From contig CAMBYA010000188.1 of the NCBI GenBank assembly GCA_945872035.1, positions 1 to 5,474 on the forward strand: 5,474 nt of DNA. Direction: 5' to 3'. The position numbers and the translations under genes are program-made. This document shows positions 1-5,474 of the stretch, piece by piece. Position 1 is the stretch's first letter; each line of letters opens with the position of its first letter. This DNA is from Rhizobium sp. Q54. GTDB lineage: Bacteria; Pseudomonadota; Alphaproteobacteria; SMXS01. The notes under the pieces were generated by a model. It did not search any database. It was not told the origin of the DNA and worked only from the letters and a program-made list of their open reading frames with translations.

Positions 1-57
1 GATCCGGATTTGCGTTATTCCAACGCGCCGATCAATGCGCTGGTCCTGCTGCGATGA
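1..57 (+). CDS. C-terminal tail of an unidentified protein (5' end outside window)
   Basis: Frame 1 is open from the first base and ends at TGA 55-57. It encodes only 18 residues, ending in ...RYSNAPINALVLLR. Codon use is like the neighbouring genes (mostly G/C third positions). The stop overlaps the ATG of the next frame as ATGA, the usual sign of translationally coupled genes in one operon, which supports this being a real gene end. Too little is visible to name a family. The first bases (GATCC) may simply reflect a cloning or contig boundary. Confidence 0.5.
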   Translation, partial: DPDLRYSNAPINALVLLR

Positions 58-350
58 GGGGCTCCCGGAGCTTGAGCGGCGCCCAGTTCGCCGCACATCT
101 GATCTTCGCGCCGCTCATGGCGCTGGCTGCCTGGCAGGCGTGGCGAACCTCCTATCCGGACGTGAGCGCACTGATGGGCGTCTATCTGGTCGGCGCGACG
201 CTGGTCCACGAGTTGCTCGGCAGGATCGGCCGGCGGCGCGGCAGCCGCCTGTTCGCGCGTACCGGCAAGACCTATGCGGCGCTGGCAGGCCTCGCCGCCA
301 TCTATGTCGCTTCGGACGCCCACGTGCTCGAGCAGGCGGCGCGCGCCTAG
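54..350 (+). CDS. Small membrane protein, or N-terminal part of an amber-interrupted membrane protein
   Basis: This frame encodes 98 residues from ATG 54, which overlaps the preceding stop by ATGA, to TAG 348-350. No clear Shine-Dalgarno is visible, so initiation probably depends on coupling to the upstream gene. Hydrophobic stretches at about residues 11-27, 38-55 and 72-86 look like three membrane segments. A basic loop lies between the second and third (GRIGRRRGSR), suggesting a cytoplasmic loop under the positive-inside rule. After the TAG the same frame continues, with the same codon bias and further membrane segments, to 809. The likeliest reading is therefore the front part of one roughly 250-residue polytopic protein broken by a nonsense codon. 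I do not recognise the family. A genuinely separate 98-residue protein is the alternative. Confidence 0.55.
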   Translation: MRGSRSLSGAQFAAHLIFAPLMALAAWQAWRTSYPDVSALMGVYLVGATLVHELLGRIGRRRGSRLFARTGKTYAALAGLAAIYVASDAHVLEQAARA

Positions 351-395
351 CCCGCCGGCGGCAGATGGTTCGGCATCCTGCTCGGCATCATCGTC

Positions 396-809
396 GTGCT
401 GGGCAGCATGCAATTGGTGCGGCGGTCAGGCCGGTCGAAGGACAGCGATGCGCTGGCGGCCGTGCCCGGCTTCGCCAGCCTGGGCCTGGGGCTGTTGGTC
501 GCCCTTATTCTGCTGCAGCTTCTCGCCATGACCGCGCTGCTGCCATGGGGTGTGCTGGCGGCGCTCTACCGCCTGGTATTCTGCGCGGCGGCGTACTGGA
601 TCGCCCGGCTGGGCCAGATCCTGCGTGCCGGCGCCATCTTCGGCTGGGGGCTGGCGTTCCTGTGGCTCGGTCTGATGACCGCCTATCTGGACCTGCTGTG
701 GCCTTGGCGCACGACGCTGCCGTTCCTCGCGGGCGCGGGCGTGCTGGGCCTGGCGCTGGCCCTGGTGCTGGTCCTGAAAGGCAGAAAGCTGATGACTGCT
801 AGGCCATGA
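396..809 (+). CDS. Polytopic membrane protein, or C-terminal part of the amber-interrupted gene
   Basis: This is the same reading frame as 54-350, reopened after the TAG at 348-350. The first plausible starts are GTG 396 or ATG 408. Neither has a visible Shine-Dalgarno, and both lie inside or just after a hydrophobic stretch that begins before them (RWFGILLGIIVVLG, codons from 363). A start at 396 would therefore cut a membrane helix in half. Downstream are further hydrophobic segments, at about residues 24-50, 54-70, 78-97 and 107-126 counted from the GTG, and a short basic tail (KGRKLMTARP). From 396 the product is 137 residues. It is very rich in Leu, Ala and Gly, and no catalytic motif is visible. 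The gene ends at TGA 807-809, inside the last codons of the convergent aminopeptidase gene. The function is unknown. It is best read as the back half of a pseudogene or a recoded gene. Confidence 0.5.
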   Translation: MLGSMQLVRRSGRSKDSDALAAVPGFASLGLGLLVALILLQLLAMTALLPWGVLAALYRLVFCAAAYWIARLGQILRAGAIFGWGLAFLWLGLMTAYLDLLWPWRTTLPFLAGAGVLGLALALVLVLKGRKLMTARP

Positions 810-2781
810 TCGGCGCGGTGGCGGTTTCCAGCCACACGCGTGTTGCCTCGTCAAGCCGGGGACCGATTTCATCGCGCACGCGGCGGTGATAGGCGTTCAG
901 CCAGTCCAGCTCGGGTCCGGTCATCATCGCCGGATCGATCAGCGACCGGTCGATCGGGGCGAGCGTCAGCGTCTCCAGCTCGTAGAACGGCGAGTCGTCC
1001 TCGCCCGGCTCCGACGGCACCACGGCGACGAGGTTCTCCATGCGGATGCCGTAGCCGCCTTCCTTGTAGTAGCCGGGCTCGTTGGACACGATCATGCCCG
1101 GCTCCAATGCAACTGTGGAAGGACGCGGCGAAATGCTGTGCGGCCCTTCGTGCACGCCCAGATAGGAGCCCACGCCGTGACCGGTGCCGTGGTTGAAATT
1201 GAAGCCGCCCTGCCATAGCGGCATGCGCGCCAGCACGTCGAGCTGATGGCCGGTGGTGCCCTTGGGGAAGCGCGCCATGGCGAGCGCGATATGGCAGCGC
1301 AGCACCCGGGTGAACCGGTCGCGGTGCTCCGCCGACGGCGTGCCGACGGCGACGGCGCGGGTCACGTCGGTGGTGCCGTCCAGATACTGGGCGCCTGAAT
1401 CGACAAGGTAGAGCTCGCCCAGCGCCAAGATTCGGTTGGTCTTCTCACTGGACCGGTAATGCACGATGGCACCGTTGGGGCCGGCGCCGGAGATGGTGTC
1501 GAAGCTGAGATCGCGGAACAGGTCGCCTTGCTGGCGGAACGCCTGCAACTGCGCCACCGCCGACAGCTCGTCGACCGTGCCCTTCGGCGCATTCTCGGCG
1601 AGCCAGCAGAGGAATTTGGCGAGCGCCACGCCGTCGCGCTTGTGGGCGGCGCGGGTGCCGTTGATCTCGGCCGGGTTCTTGAGCGCCTTGGCCTTCTGGA
1701 TCGGGTCGGTCTTGCGCACAATCGTCGCACCGCCCTGTTCCAGGCGCTCGACGATCCAGGCCGGCGCCGATGCCGGATCGACCATCACGGCCTTGTCCTT
1801 GAGGCTGGCAAGCGCGAGCGCCAGCGCCGCCTCCGACTCGACTCGCACCTGGTTGCCCAGATGCGCCCGAAGCGCGGCGTCCACCTTGCGTTCGTCGACG
1901 AACAGGTCGACGGAGGCATCGTCGTGCAGCAGCGCGTAGGACAGCGCGAGCGGCGTGCGCGCCACGTCCGCGCCGCGGATATTCAGGAGCCAGGCGATCG
2001 AATCGGTGGCGGACAGGGCAAGGGCGGTGGCGCCGGCGGTCTTGACGGCCTCGGCCATGCGGACCCGCTTGTCGGCGGCAGGCTCGCCCGTATAGCGCAG
2101 GTCGTGCGGCACGATGCGCGCCAGCGGACGCGGCGGCTGATCGGTCCAGACCGCATCGACCGGGTTACCGTCAACTGCGACCAGCTCGGCGCCTGCCTTC
2201 TCGCAGGCCTCGAGCAGCGCCTTCACGCCGGTCTCGGTATGCAGCCACGGATCATAACCCAGCTTCTGGCCGGCCTTCATGTTCTCGCTGACCCACTTGG
2301 GCACGTCGAGATAGGACTTTGTTTCGAAGACCTCGAGGTCCACCTGGTCGCGCACCTGAAGCGTGTAGCGACCATCGACGAACACCGCGGCCTTGTCGGC
2401 GAGCACGATGATGCTTCCGGCAGAGCCGAGGAAGCCGCTGAGCCACGCGAGCCGCTGGGCATGGCGCGGCACGAATTCATTCTGGTATTCGTCTGCCATC
2501 GGCACGACGAAGCCGTCAAGGCCGCGGCGCGCCAGCTCGGCGCGAAGCGCGGCGACGCGTTCGGCACCCTTCTCCATCTGGATCTGGCCGGCGAAGCCGT
2601 TGGCGGCCCGCTCCACATAGTCGGCGACGTTCCCGGCGCTGAGCGGTGCGCCATCGCCCTCGATCAACGCCACGTCGATGCCGGTTACCAGGCTCACCGG
2701 CGCGGCCGCGACGGCTTTCGCCCGCTCCAGCACATCGGCGGGCAGGTCAGCTTCAGGCTGCGTATCGACTTGAATGTCCAT
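799..2781 (-). CDS. Xaa-Pro aminopeptidase (aminopeptidase P, M24B family)
   Basis: The 660-residue product is predicted to be a cytosolic metallopeptidase that releases the N-terminal residue from peptides with proline in second position. It has the multidomain layout of the large aminopeptidase P group. A creatinase-type N-terminal domain starts near residue 75 (ERVAALRAELARRGLDGFVV), a second similar domain lies at about 235-360, and the C-terminal pita-bread catalytic domain starts at about 370. All five expected metal ligands are visible: D461 (LVDSGAQY), D472 (GTTDVTR), H535 (HGTGHGVG), E568 (NEPGYY) and E582 (RMENL). Conserved H441 and H544 (VHEGP) are also present. The chosen start (ATG 2779-2781) has GGAAAG a short distance upstream. 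Residues 1-69 precede the canonical domain and are an unusual extension; an internal ATG at 2575-2577 lacks a good ribosome site. There is no signal peptide. A 74-base gap separates it from bioA, so it may be co-transcribed or have its own promoter. Confidence 0.93.
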   Translation of the reverse strand: MDIQVDTQPEADLPADVLERAKAVAAAPVSLVTGIDVALIEGDGAPLSAGNVADYVERAANGFAGQIQMEKGAERVAALRAELARRGLDGFVVPMADEYQNEFVPRHAQRLAWLSGFLGSAGSIIVLADKAAVFVDGRYTLQVRDQVDLEVFETKSYLDVPKWVSENMKAGQKLGYDPWLHTETGVKALLEACEKAGAELVAVDGNPVDAVWTDQPPRPLARIVPHDLRYTGEPAADKRVRMAEAVKTAGATALALSATDSIAWLLNIRGADVARTPLALSYALLHDDASVDLFVDERKVDAALRAHLGNQVRVESEAALALALASLKDKAVMVDPASAPAWIVERLEQGGATIVRKTDPIQKAKALKNPAEINGTRAAHKRDGVALAKFLCWLAENAPKGTVDELSAVAQLQAFRQQGDLFRDLSFDTISGAGPNGAIVHYRSSEKTNRILALGELYLVDSGAQYLDGTTDVTRAVAVGTPSAEHRDRFTRVLRCHIALAMARFPKGTTGHQLDVLARMPLWQGGFNFNHGTGHGVGSYLGVHEGPHSISPRPSTVALEPGMIVSNEPGYYKEGGYGIRMENLVAVVPSEPGEDDSPFYELETLTLAPIDRSLIDPAMMTGPELDWLNAYHRRVRDEIGPRLDEATRVWLETATAPIMA

Positions 2782-2806
2782 TGGGGCGCTTTCCGATCCT
2801 GCGCAT

Positions 2807-2812
2807 TTTATA
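2807..2812 (-). promoter_or_regulatory. Possible -10 element of the aminopeptidase gene
   Basis: The minus strand reads TATAAA here, inside an AT-rich pocket that stands out in this GC-rich window. It lies 25 bases ahead of the ATG at 2781, which would give a leader of about 19 bases containing GGAAAG. No good -35 is present at 16-18 bases; the best is TTTTCC at 2831-2836, inside the hairpin. The call rests on the -10 alone. Confidence 0.25.
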
Positions 2813-2829
2813 TTGGTTCGAAGGTGCAA

Positions 2830-2846
2830 CGGAAAAGAGTTTTCCG
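2830..2846 (-). terminator. Short hairpin just after bioA; weak terminator candidate
   Basis: A perfect 7-base inverted repeat, CGGAAAA / TTTTCCG, encloses a 3-base loop. It starts 9 bases beyond the bioA stop on the minus strand. The stem is AT-rich apart from its outer three pairs, and no run of T follows it, so it is not a classical intrinsic terminator. It could instead be a protein-binding site or a partial attenuator between bioA and the aminopeptidase gene. Confidence 0.25.
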
Positions 2847-2855
2847 CGCGCGGTT

Positions 2856-4151
2856 TCAGCAGCCCCGCGCCGAAAGTACGCCGACTATCGCGCCGGTCAA
2901 CCGCCGAAGATCCTCCTCGGCGATGATGAAGGGCGGCGTCAGGTAGACAATGTCGCCGAACGGCCGCAGCCAGACGCCCTCTTCCAGGAACCGGGCCTTC
3001 AACGCTTCCTTGTCGCCCAGATCGGCAAGCTGGATGGCGGCGATGGCGCCCATCACCCGGACGTCGACCACGCCCGGCAGCGACCGGCACGGCTCCAGCT
3101 CGCGCCGCATCTGGGTCTCGATCCGGGTCACGTTCTCTTGCCACGGCTCCTGCTCGAACAGGTCGAGCGCCGCATTGGCCGCCGCGCAAGCCAGCGGATT
3201 GGCCATGAAGGTGGGGCCGTGCATCAGCGCCGCCTGCGGATCGTCGCTGAGGAACGCCTCGAACACGTGCTCGCGGGCGATGGCCGCCGATAGCGGGGTG
3301 GTGCCGCCGGTCAGCGCCTTGCCGACACACATGATGTCCGGCACGACGCATGCCGCCTCGGCGGCGAACATCGCCCCGGTCCGGCCGAAGCCGGTGAAGA
3401 TCTCGTCGAAGATCAGCAGCGCGCCGGTGCGGTCGCAGGCCTCGCGCAGGCAGCGCAGCACCTCGGCGCCGTGGAACTTCATGCCGCCCGCGCCCTGCAC
3501 CAGCGGCTCGACGATGACGGCGGCGATACGGTGGGCGTTCTCGTCCATGAACAGGTCGAACGCGTCCCGCTGCTCCGGCGTCTCCGGCAGTGCGGTGACA
3601 AAGTTCTGCGGCATGGCGTTCGCGAACAGCGCGTGCATGCCGTCCTGCGGATCGCAGACCGACATGGCGGCGAAGGTATCGCCGTGATAGCCGCCATAGA
3701 AGCTGACGAACTTGCTCCTGTCGGCCTGGCCCCGGTTGATGAAATACTGGAGCGCCATCTTCATCGCGACTTCGACGGCAACGGAGCCGCCCTCGGCGAA
3801 GAACACGCGGTCCAGGTCGCCCGGCGTCAGCGCGGCGAGCCGGGAGGCCAGCCGGAACGCCGGCTCGTGGGCCAGCCCGCCGAACATCACGTGCGGCATC
3901 TCGGCGACCTGCTTCTGCATGGCCGCGACGATGTGCGGATGGTTGTAGCCGTGGCAGGCGGTCCACCACGACGCGGTGCCGTCGATCAGTTCGCGGCCGT
4001 CGGCCAGCGTCAGACGAACGCCGTCGGTCTTCGTCACCGCGACCGGCGGCGGCGTGGTCTGCATCTGGGTGTAAGGCATCCAGATGTGCTGGTAGCCGTC
4101 ACGAAGCCATTCCGGCGCCGTGTTGGGCAGCCTTGGGATGGATGAAGTCAT
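2856..4151 (-). CDS. bioA: Adenosylmethionine-8-amino-7-oxononanoate aminotransferase (DAPA synthase)
   Basis: This is a PLP-dependent class III aminotransferase of 431 residues, the usual BioA length. It converts 8-amino-7-oxononanoate to 7,8-diaminononanoate in the cytosol; BioA enzymes characteristically use S-adenosylmethionine as amino donor. Hallmarks in order are HIWMPYTQM (Y27), the substrate-site pair in [13 protein letters not shown] (W62-W63), [31 protein letters not shown] (Y155, D158), [13 protein letters not shown] (D249 contacting the PLP ring, R257), CVGKALTGG (K278, the Schiff-base lysine), [17 protein letters not shown] and VWLRPFGD (R396). Each has a clear counterpart in E. 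coli BioA. The W-W pair and the HGPTFM motif separate it from other class III aminotransferases. Its ATG (4149-4151) overlaps the bioB stop as ATGA, so the two are surely one operon with coupled translation. Confidence 0.97.
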   Translation of the reverse strand: MTSSIPRLPNTAPEWLRDGYQHIWMPYTQMQTTPPPVAVTKTDGVRLTLADGRELIDGTASWWTACHGYNHPHIVAAMQKQVAEMPHVMFGGLAHEPAFRLASRLAALTPGDLDRVFFAEGGSVAVEVAMKMALQYFINRGQADRSKFVSFYGGYHGDTFAAMSVCDPQDGMHALFANAMPQNFVTALPETPEQRDAFDLFMDENAHRIAAVIVEPLVQGAGGMKFHGAEVLRCLREACDRTGALLIFDEIFTGFGRTGAMFAAEAACVVPDIMCVGKALTGGTTPLSAAIAREHVFEAFLSDDPQAALMHGPTFMANPLACAAANAALDLFEQEPWQENVTRIETQMRRELEPCRSLPGVVDVRVMGAIAAIQLADLGDKEALKARFLEEGVWLRPFGDIVYLTPPFIIAEEDLRRLTGAIVGVLSARGC

Positions 4152-5131
4152 TCCGCCGCGTGGCGCGCCGCGAGGTCTTCCGAGGCCAACGGCGCGATAC
4201 CCAGCCGGTCGAACAGGCGCGCGTCGCGGTTGTTCTCCGGGTTCGGCGTGGTCAGCAGCTTCTCGCCATAGAAGATCGAGTTGGCGCCGGCAAGGAAGCA
4301 CAGCGCCTGTACGGCGTCGTCCATGGTCTCGCGGCCGGCGGACAGGCGCACGAAGCTCTCGGGCATCATGATGCGAGCGACGGCGATGGTGCGCACGAAC
4401 TCGAAGTGATCGAGCGCCTCGGCGCCGAAAAGCGGCGTGCCTTCGACCTGCACCAGCATGTTGATCGGCACGCTCTCGGGATGCCTGGGCATGTTGGCCA
4501 GCGTCATCAGCATGCCGGCGCGGTCGTCGCGCGACTCGCCCATGCCGACGATGCCGCCGCAGCAGACGCTGAGCCCGGCGTCGCGCACATGCTCCAGCGT
4601 CTCCAGCCGGTCCTCGTAGCAGCGAGTGGTGATGATCTCGCCGTAGAACTCTTCCGAGGTGTCGATGTTGTGGTTGTAGTAGTCGAGGCCGGCTTCCTTC
4701 AGCCGCTTCGCCTGCTCGGCCTTCAGCATGCCCAGGGTGACGCAGGTTTCCAGGCCCATGGAACGCACGCCGCGCACCATGTCGATGACCTTGTCCAGGT
4801 CCTTGTCCTTGGGCGAGCGCCATGCCGCGCCCATGCAATAGCGCGAAGCGCCCGCGTCCCGCGCCCGGCGTGCGTCGGCCAGCACCTCTTCGAGCGGCAG
4901 CAGCTTGCCGGCATCGACGCCGGTGTCGTAGCGCGCCGCCTGCGGACAATAGGCGCAGTCCTCGGCGCAGCCGCCGGTCTTGATCGACAGCAGCGTGCTG
5001 AGCTGGACCTTGTTGGGATCGAAGTTGTTCCGATGCACGCTCTGGGCGCGGAACATCAGGTCGCTGAACGGCAGATCGAACAGCGCCTTGATTTCCCCGA
5101 GCGTCCAGTCGTGGCGGATTGTATCGGTCAT
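4148..5131 (-). CDS. bioB: Biotin synthase
   Basis: This radical-SAM enzyme inserts sulphur into dethiobiotin to form biotin, the last pathway step. From the preferred start it has 327 residues, a normal BioB length. In that numbering the radical-SAM cluster is CAEDCAYC (C55, C59, C62), binding the [4Fe-4S] cluster that cleaves SAM. The ligands of the sacrificial [2Fe-2S] cluster are C99 (RYCMGAAWR), C130 (ETCVTLGML), C190 ([12 protein letters not shown]) and R262 (VRLSAGR), matching C97, C128, C188 and R260 of E. coli. NHNIDTS and [11 protein letters not shown] are further family signatures. Two in-frame ATGs exist, at 5135-5137 and 5129-5131. GGAGG (5138-5142) abuts the first with no spacer but lies six bases before the second, so the second is preferred ([11 protein letters not shown]). 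The first would add two residues, giving 329. The stop overlaps the bioA ATG. A divergent bioF lies upstream. Confidence 0.97.
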   Translation of the reverse strand: MTDTIRHDWTLGEIKALFDLPFSDLMFRAQSVHRNNFDPNKVQLSTLLSIKTGGCAEDCAYCPQAARYDTGVDAGKLLPLEEVLADARRARDAGASRYCMGAAWRSPKDKDLDKVIDMVRGVRSMGLETCVTLGMLKAEQAKRLKEAGLDYYNHNIDTSEEFYGEIITTRCYEDRLETLEHVRDAGLSVCCGGIVGMGESRDDRAGMLMTLANMPRHPESVPINMLVQVEGTPLFGAEALDHFEFVRTIAVARIMMPESFVRLSAGRETMDDAVQALCFLAGANSIFYGEKLLTTPNPENNRDARLFDRLGIAPLASEDLAARHAAE

Positions 5132-5137
5132 CGGCAT

Positions 5138-5142
5138 CCTCC
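5138..5142 (-). promoter_or_regulatory. bioB Shine-Dalgarno that decides the start
   Basis: The minus strand reads CCGGAGG, with GGAGG at 5142-5138. It touches the ATG at 5137 (zero spacing, unusable) but sits six bases ahead of the ATG at 5131, which is an optimal spacing. It therefore argues for initiation at 5131. Confidence 0.7.
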
Positions 5143-5155
5143 GGAATTCCCGGCT

Positions 5156-5184
5156 ACCCTTGCCGCGAGCGCCTCATCTGTCAA
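5156..5184 (-). promoter_or_regulatory. Candidate bioBA promoter
   Basis: The minus strand has a perfect TTGACA -35 hexamer at 5184-5179, preceded by C as in the alphaproteobacterial CTTGAC type. With a 17-base spacer the -10 would be AAGGGT (5161-5156), a poor match. Transcription starting near 5149 would leave a leader of roughly 18 bases that includes the GGAGG ribosome site. The weak -10 could mean an activator-dependent or weak promoter, or a chance -35. Confidence 0.4.
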
Positions 5185-5188
5185 GCCA

Positions 5189-5209
5189 CGCGGCAACGAT
5201 ATCGCCGCG
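5189..5209. promoter_or_regulatory. Inverted repeat in the bioB-bioF intergenic region
   Basis: CGCGGC (5189-5194) and GCCGCG (5204-5209) form a 6-base inverted repeat with a 9-base loop. The region also contains the 8-base palindrome CGATATCG (5197-5204). It lies just upstream of the candidate bioB -35, between the two divergent genes, where an operator would be expected. It matches neither the E. coli BirA operator nor the alphaproteobacterial BioR box as I know them. In DNA this GC-rich, a repeat of this size can arise by chance. Confidence 0.2.
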
Positions 5210-5229
5210 CCTGTCCAGTTCTGGGGGAC

Positions 5230-5235
5230 TATGAT
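5230..5235 (+). promoter_or_regulatory. Possible bioF -10 element
   Basis: TATGAT differs from TATAAT by one base and lies 12 bases before the bioF ATG. The transcript would start only a few bases ahead of the start codon, that is, almost leaderless. The sequence at the -35 position (around 5207-5212, GCGCCT) is not recognisable. No Shine-Dalgarno is well placed: the GGGGG at 5223-5227 is about 20 bases away. Confidence 0.2.
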
Positions 5236-5247
5236 ACATGACGCGCC

Positions 5248-5474
5248 ATGACATCGCTCGACGACTTTGCCCGCGAAAAACTCGAACGGCTGGAGGCCCA
5301 GGGCCTGCGCCGCCGGATGATCCCCACCGACCGCTTCAGCGAGACCGGCGCGCGGCGCGGCGGCCGCGACCTCATCTCGTTCTGCTGCAACGATTATCTC
5401 AGCCTGTCGCATCACCTCCGGATGATGCGACAGGCTGAGATAATCGTTGCAGCAGAACGATTATCTCAGCCTGT
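5248..5474 (+). CDS. bioF: 8-amino-7-oxononanoate synthase, N-terminal fragment (3' end outside window)
   Basis: BioF is a PLP-dependent alpha-oxoamine synthase that condenses pimeloyl-thioester with alanine to give 8-amino-7-oxononanoate, the substrate of BioA. Only the N-terminus is here. MTSLDDFAREKLERLEAQG is followed by the diagnostic strand DLISFCCNDYLSLSHH (residues 41-56), the usual BioF L-x-F-x-x-N-D-Y-L-x-L-x-H motif. The sister enzymes glycine C-acetyltransferase and ALA synthase have different wording there. The ATG at 5248 is the only sensible start because a TGA in the same frame (5239-5241) lies just upstream. Catalytic residues, including the PLP lysine, are beyond the window. 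From about 5416 the sequence folds back on itself, and the residues that follow H56 do not resemble BioF. The genuine coding part is therefore probably only 5248-5415. The gene is transcribed away from bioBA. Confidence 0.88.
   Translation, partial: MTSLDDFAREKLERLEAQGLRRRMIPTDRFSETGARRGGRDLISFCCNDYLSLSHHLRMMRQAEIIVAAERLSQP
5377..5460. repeat. 38-base perfect inverted repeat (fold-back at window end)
   Basis: Bases 5377-5414 are the exact reverse complement of 5423-5460, with an 8-base spacer (CCTCCGGA, 5415-5422). The left arm is genuine bioF coding sequence for the conserved FCCNDYLSLS region. The right arm makes no BioF sense in any expected reading. A perfect copy of a conserved coding stretch in inverted orientation is best explained by a snap-back chimera or assembly error, not by a biological repeat. 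Confidence 0.9.
5430..5474. repeat. Second fold-back: 19-base inverted repeat with 7-base loop
   Basis: Bases 5430-5448 are the exact reverse complement of 5456-5474 (the last base of the window), around the loop GCAGCAG. Consequently 5456-5474 is also a direct copy of 5389-5407 in bioF. The turn falls on a native short inverted repeat, TCGTT-N7-AACGA (5377-5381 and 5389-5393 in the first copy). This would let a strand end self-anneal and be extended. Confidence 0.9.

Noticed and set aside
35..802. 255-codon plus-strand open frame overlapping the membrane-protein frame
   Set aside because: It is rich in Arg, Gly, Ala and Pro, with no family resemblance, as expected of an off-frame reading of GC-rich coding DNA. 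The competing frame has the proper third-position bias, the ATGA coupling and membrane segments. Being uninterrupted is not enough to prefer it.
1459..2946. 495-codon plus-strand open frame antisense to the aminopeptidase
   Set aside because: It is a GC-rich antisense shadow. The minus-strand frame has all the M24B catalytic residues, and the plus-strand product resembles nothing.
799..3969. Apparent 1056-residue minus-strand protein extending the aminopeptidase into bioA
   Set aside because: The first about 396 codons are an off-frame reading of bioA and the intergenic gap. The peptidase starts at 2781.
2856..4949. Apparent 697-residue minus-strand protein upstream-extending bioA (fusion with bioB region)
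   Set aside because: The extra N-terminal part is an out-of-frame reading of bioB. The BioA start at 4151 is coupled to the bioB stop and gives the normal family length.
5230..5241. Possible BioR-like box in TATGATACATGA next to bioF
   Set aside because: It resembles the TTATNNATAA type of palindrome only with a base missing and several mismatches, so I would not call it an operator.
4133..5251. 372-codon plus-strand open frame antisense to bioB
   Set aside because: The opposite strand encodes a complete BioB with every cluster ligand. This frame is its shadow and runs through the promoter region.
5128..5415. 95-codon minus-strand frame beginning in the fold-back and reaching into bioB
   Set aside because: Its start codon lies at the fold-back turn and its body is antisense to bioF, with no protein similarity that I can recognise.
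5377..5474. Terminal inverted and direct repeats as a CRISPR unit, transposon end or attachment site
   Set aside because: The copies are exact duplicates of conserved bioF coding sequence in alternating orientation, with no spacers, no transposase and no flanking duplication. A snap-back chimera explains all of it.

Overview
The window is a compact, GC-rich bacterial segment with overwhelmingly G or C third codon positions. It carries part of a biotin (vitamin B7) biosynthesis locus, a cytosolic proline-specific aminopeptidase, and a broken or oddly interrupted membrane-protein gene. The protein sequences and the CTTGACA-type -35 ahead of bioB suggest a proteobacterium, most likely alphaproteobacterial. 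That assignment is inference from general family resemblance and was not tested by a search.

Layout from left to right. Positions 1-57 (+) are the last codons of an unidentified gene. Its stop overlaps (ATGA) the start of a membrane-protein reading frame at 54. That frame runs to 809 but is cut by a TAG at 348-350, giving two pieces, 54-350 and about 396-809. The 3' end at 809 overlaps by 11 bases the convergent 3' end of a large minus-strand gene (799-2781), an M24B Xaa-Pro aminopeptidase with all five metal ligands. A 74-base gap (2782-2855) holds a short AT-rich hairpin and a possible promoter. Next come bioA (2856-4151) and bioB (4148-5131) on the minus strand, in the transcription order bioB-bioA, overlapping by ATGA. 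A 116-base divergent intergenic region (5132-5247) separates bioB from the 5' end of bioF (5248 onward, plus strand), which runs off the window.

The three biotin enzymes cover steps of one pathway. BioF makes 8-amino-7-oxononanoate (KAPA), BioA transaminates it to 7,8-diaminononanoate, and BioB inserts sulphur into dethiobiotin. BioD (dethiobiotin synthetase) and the early pimeloyl-making genes are not in the window. The aminopeptidase has no evident connection to biotin.

The last about 60 bases (roughly 5416-5474) are a double fold-back. They reverse-complement the preceding 38 bases and then turn again and re-copy 19 bases. This looks like an amplification or assembly artefact at a contig end, so the apparent bioF reading frame beyond residue 56 should not be trusted.

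I found no convincing undescribed system. The points most worth checking are the in-frame amber codon, the terminal fold-back, and the divergent bioBA/bioF arrangement without a recognised biotin operator.
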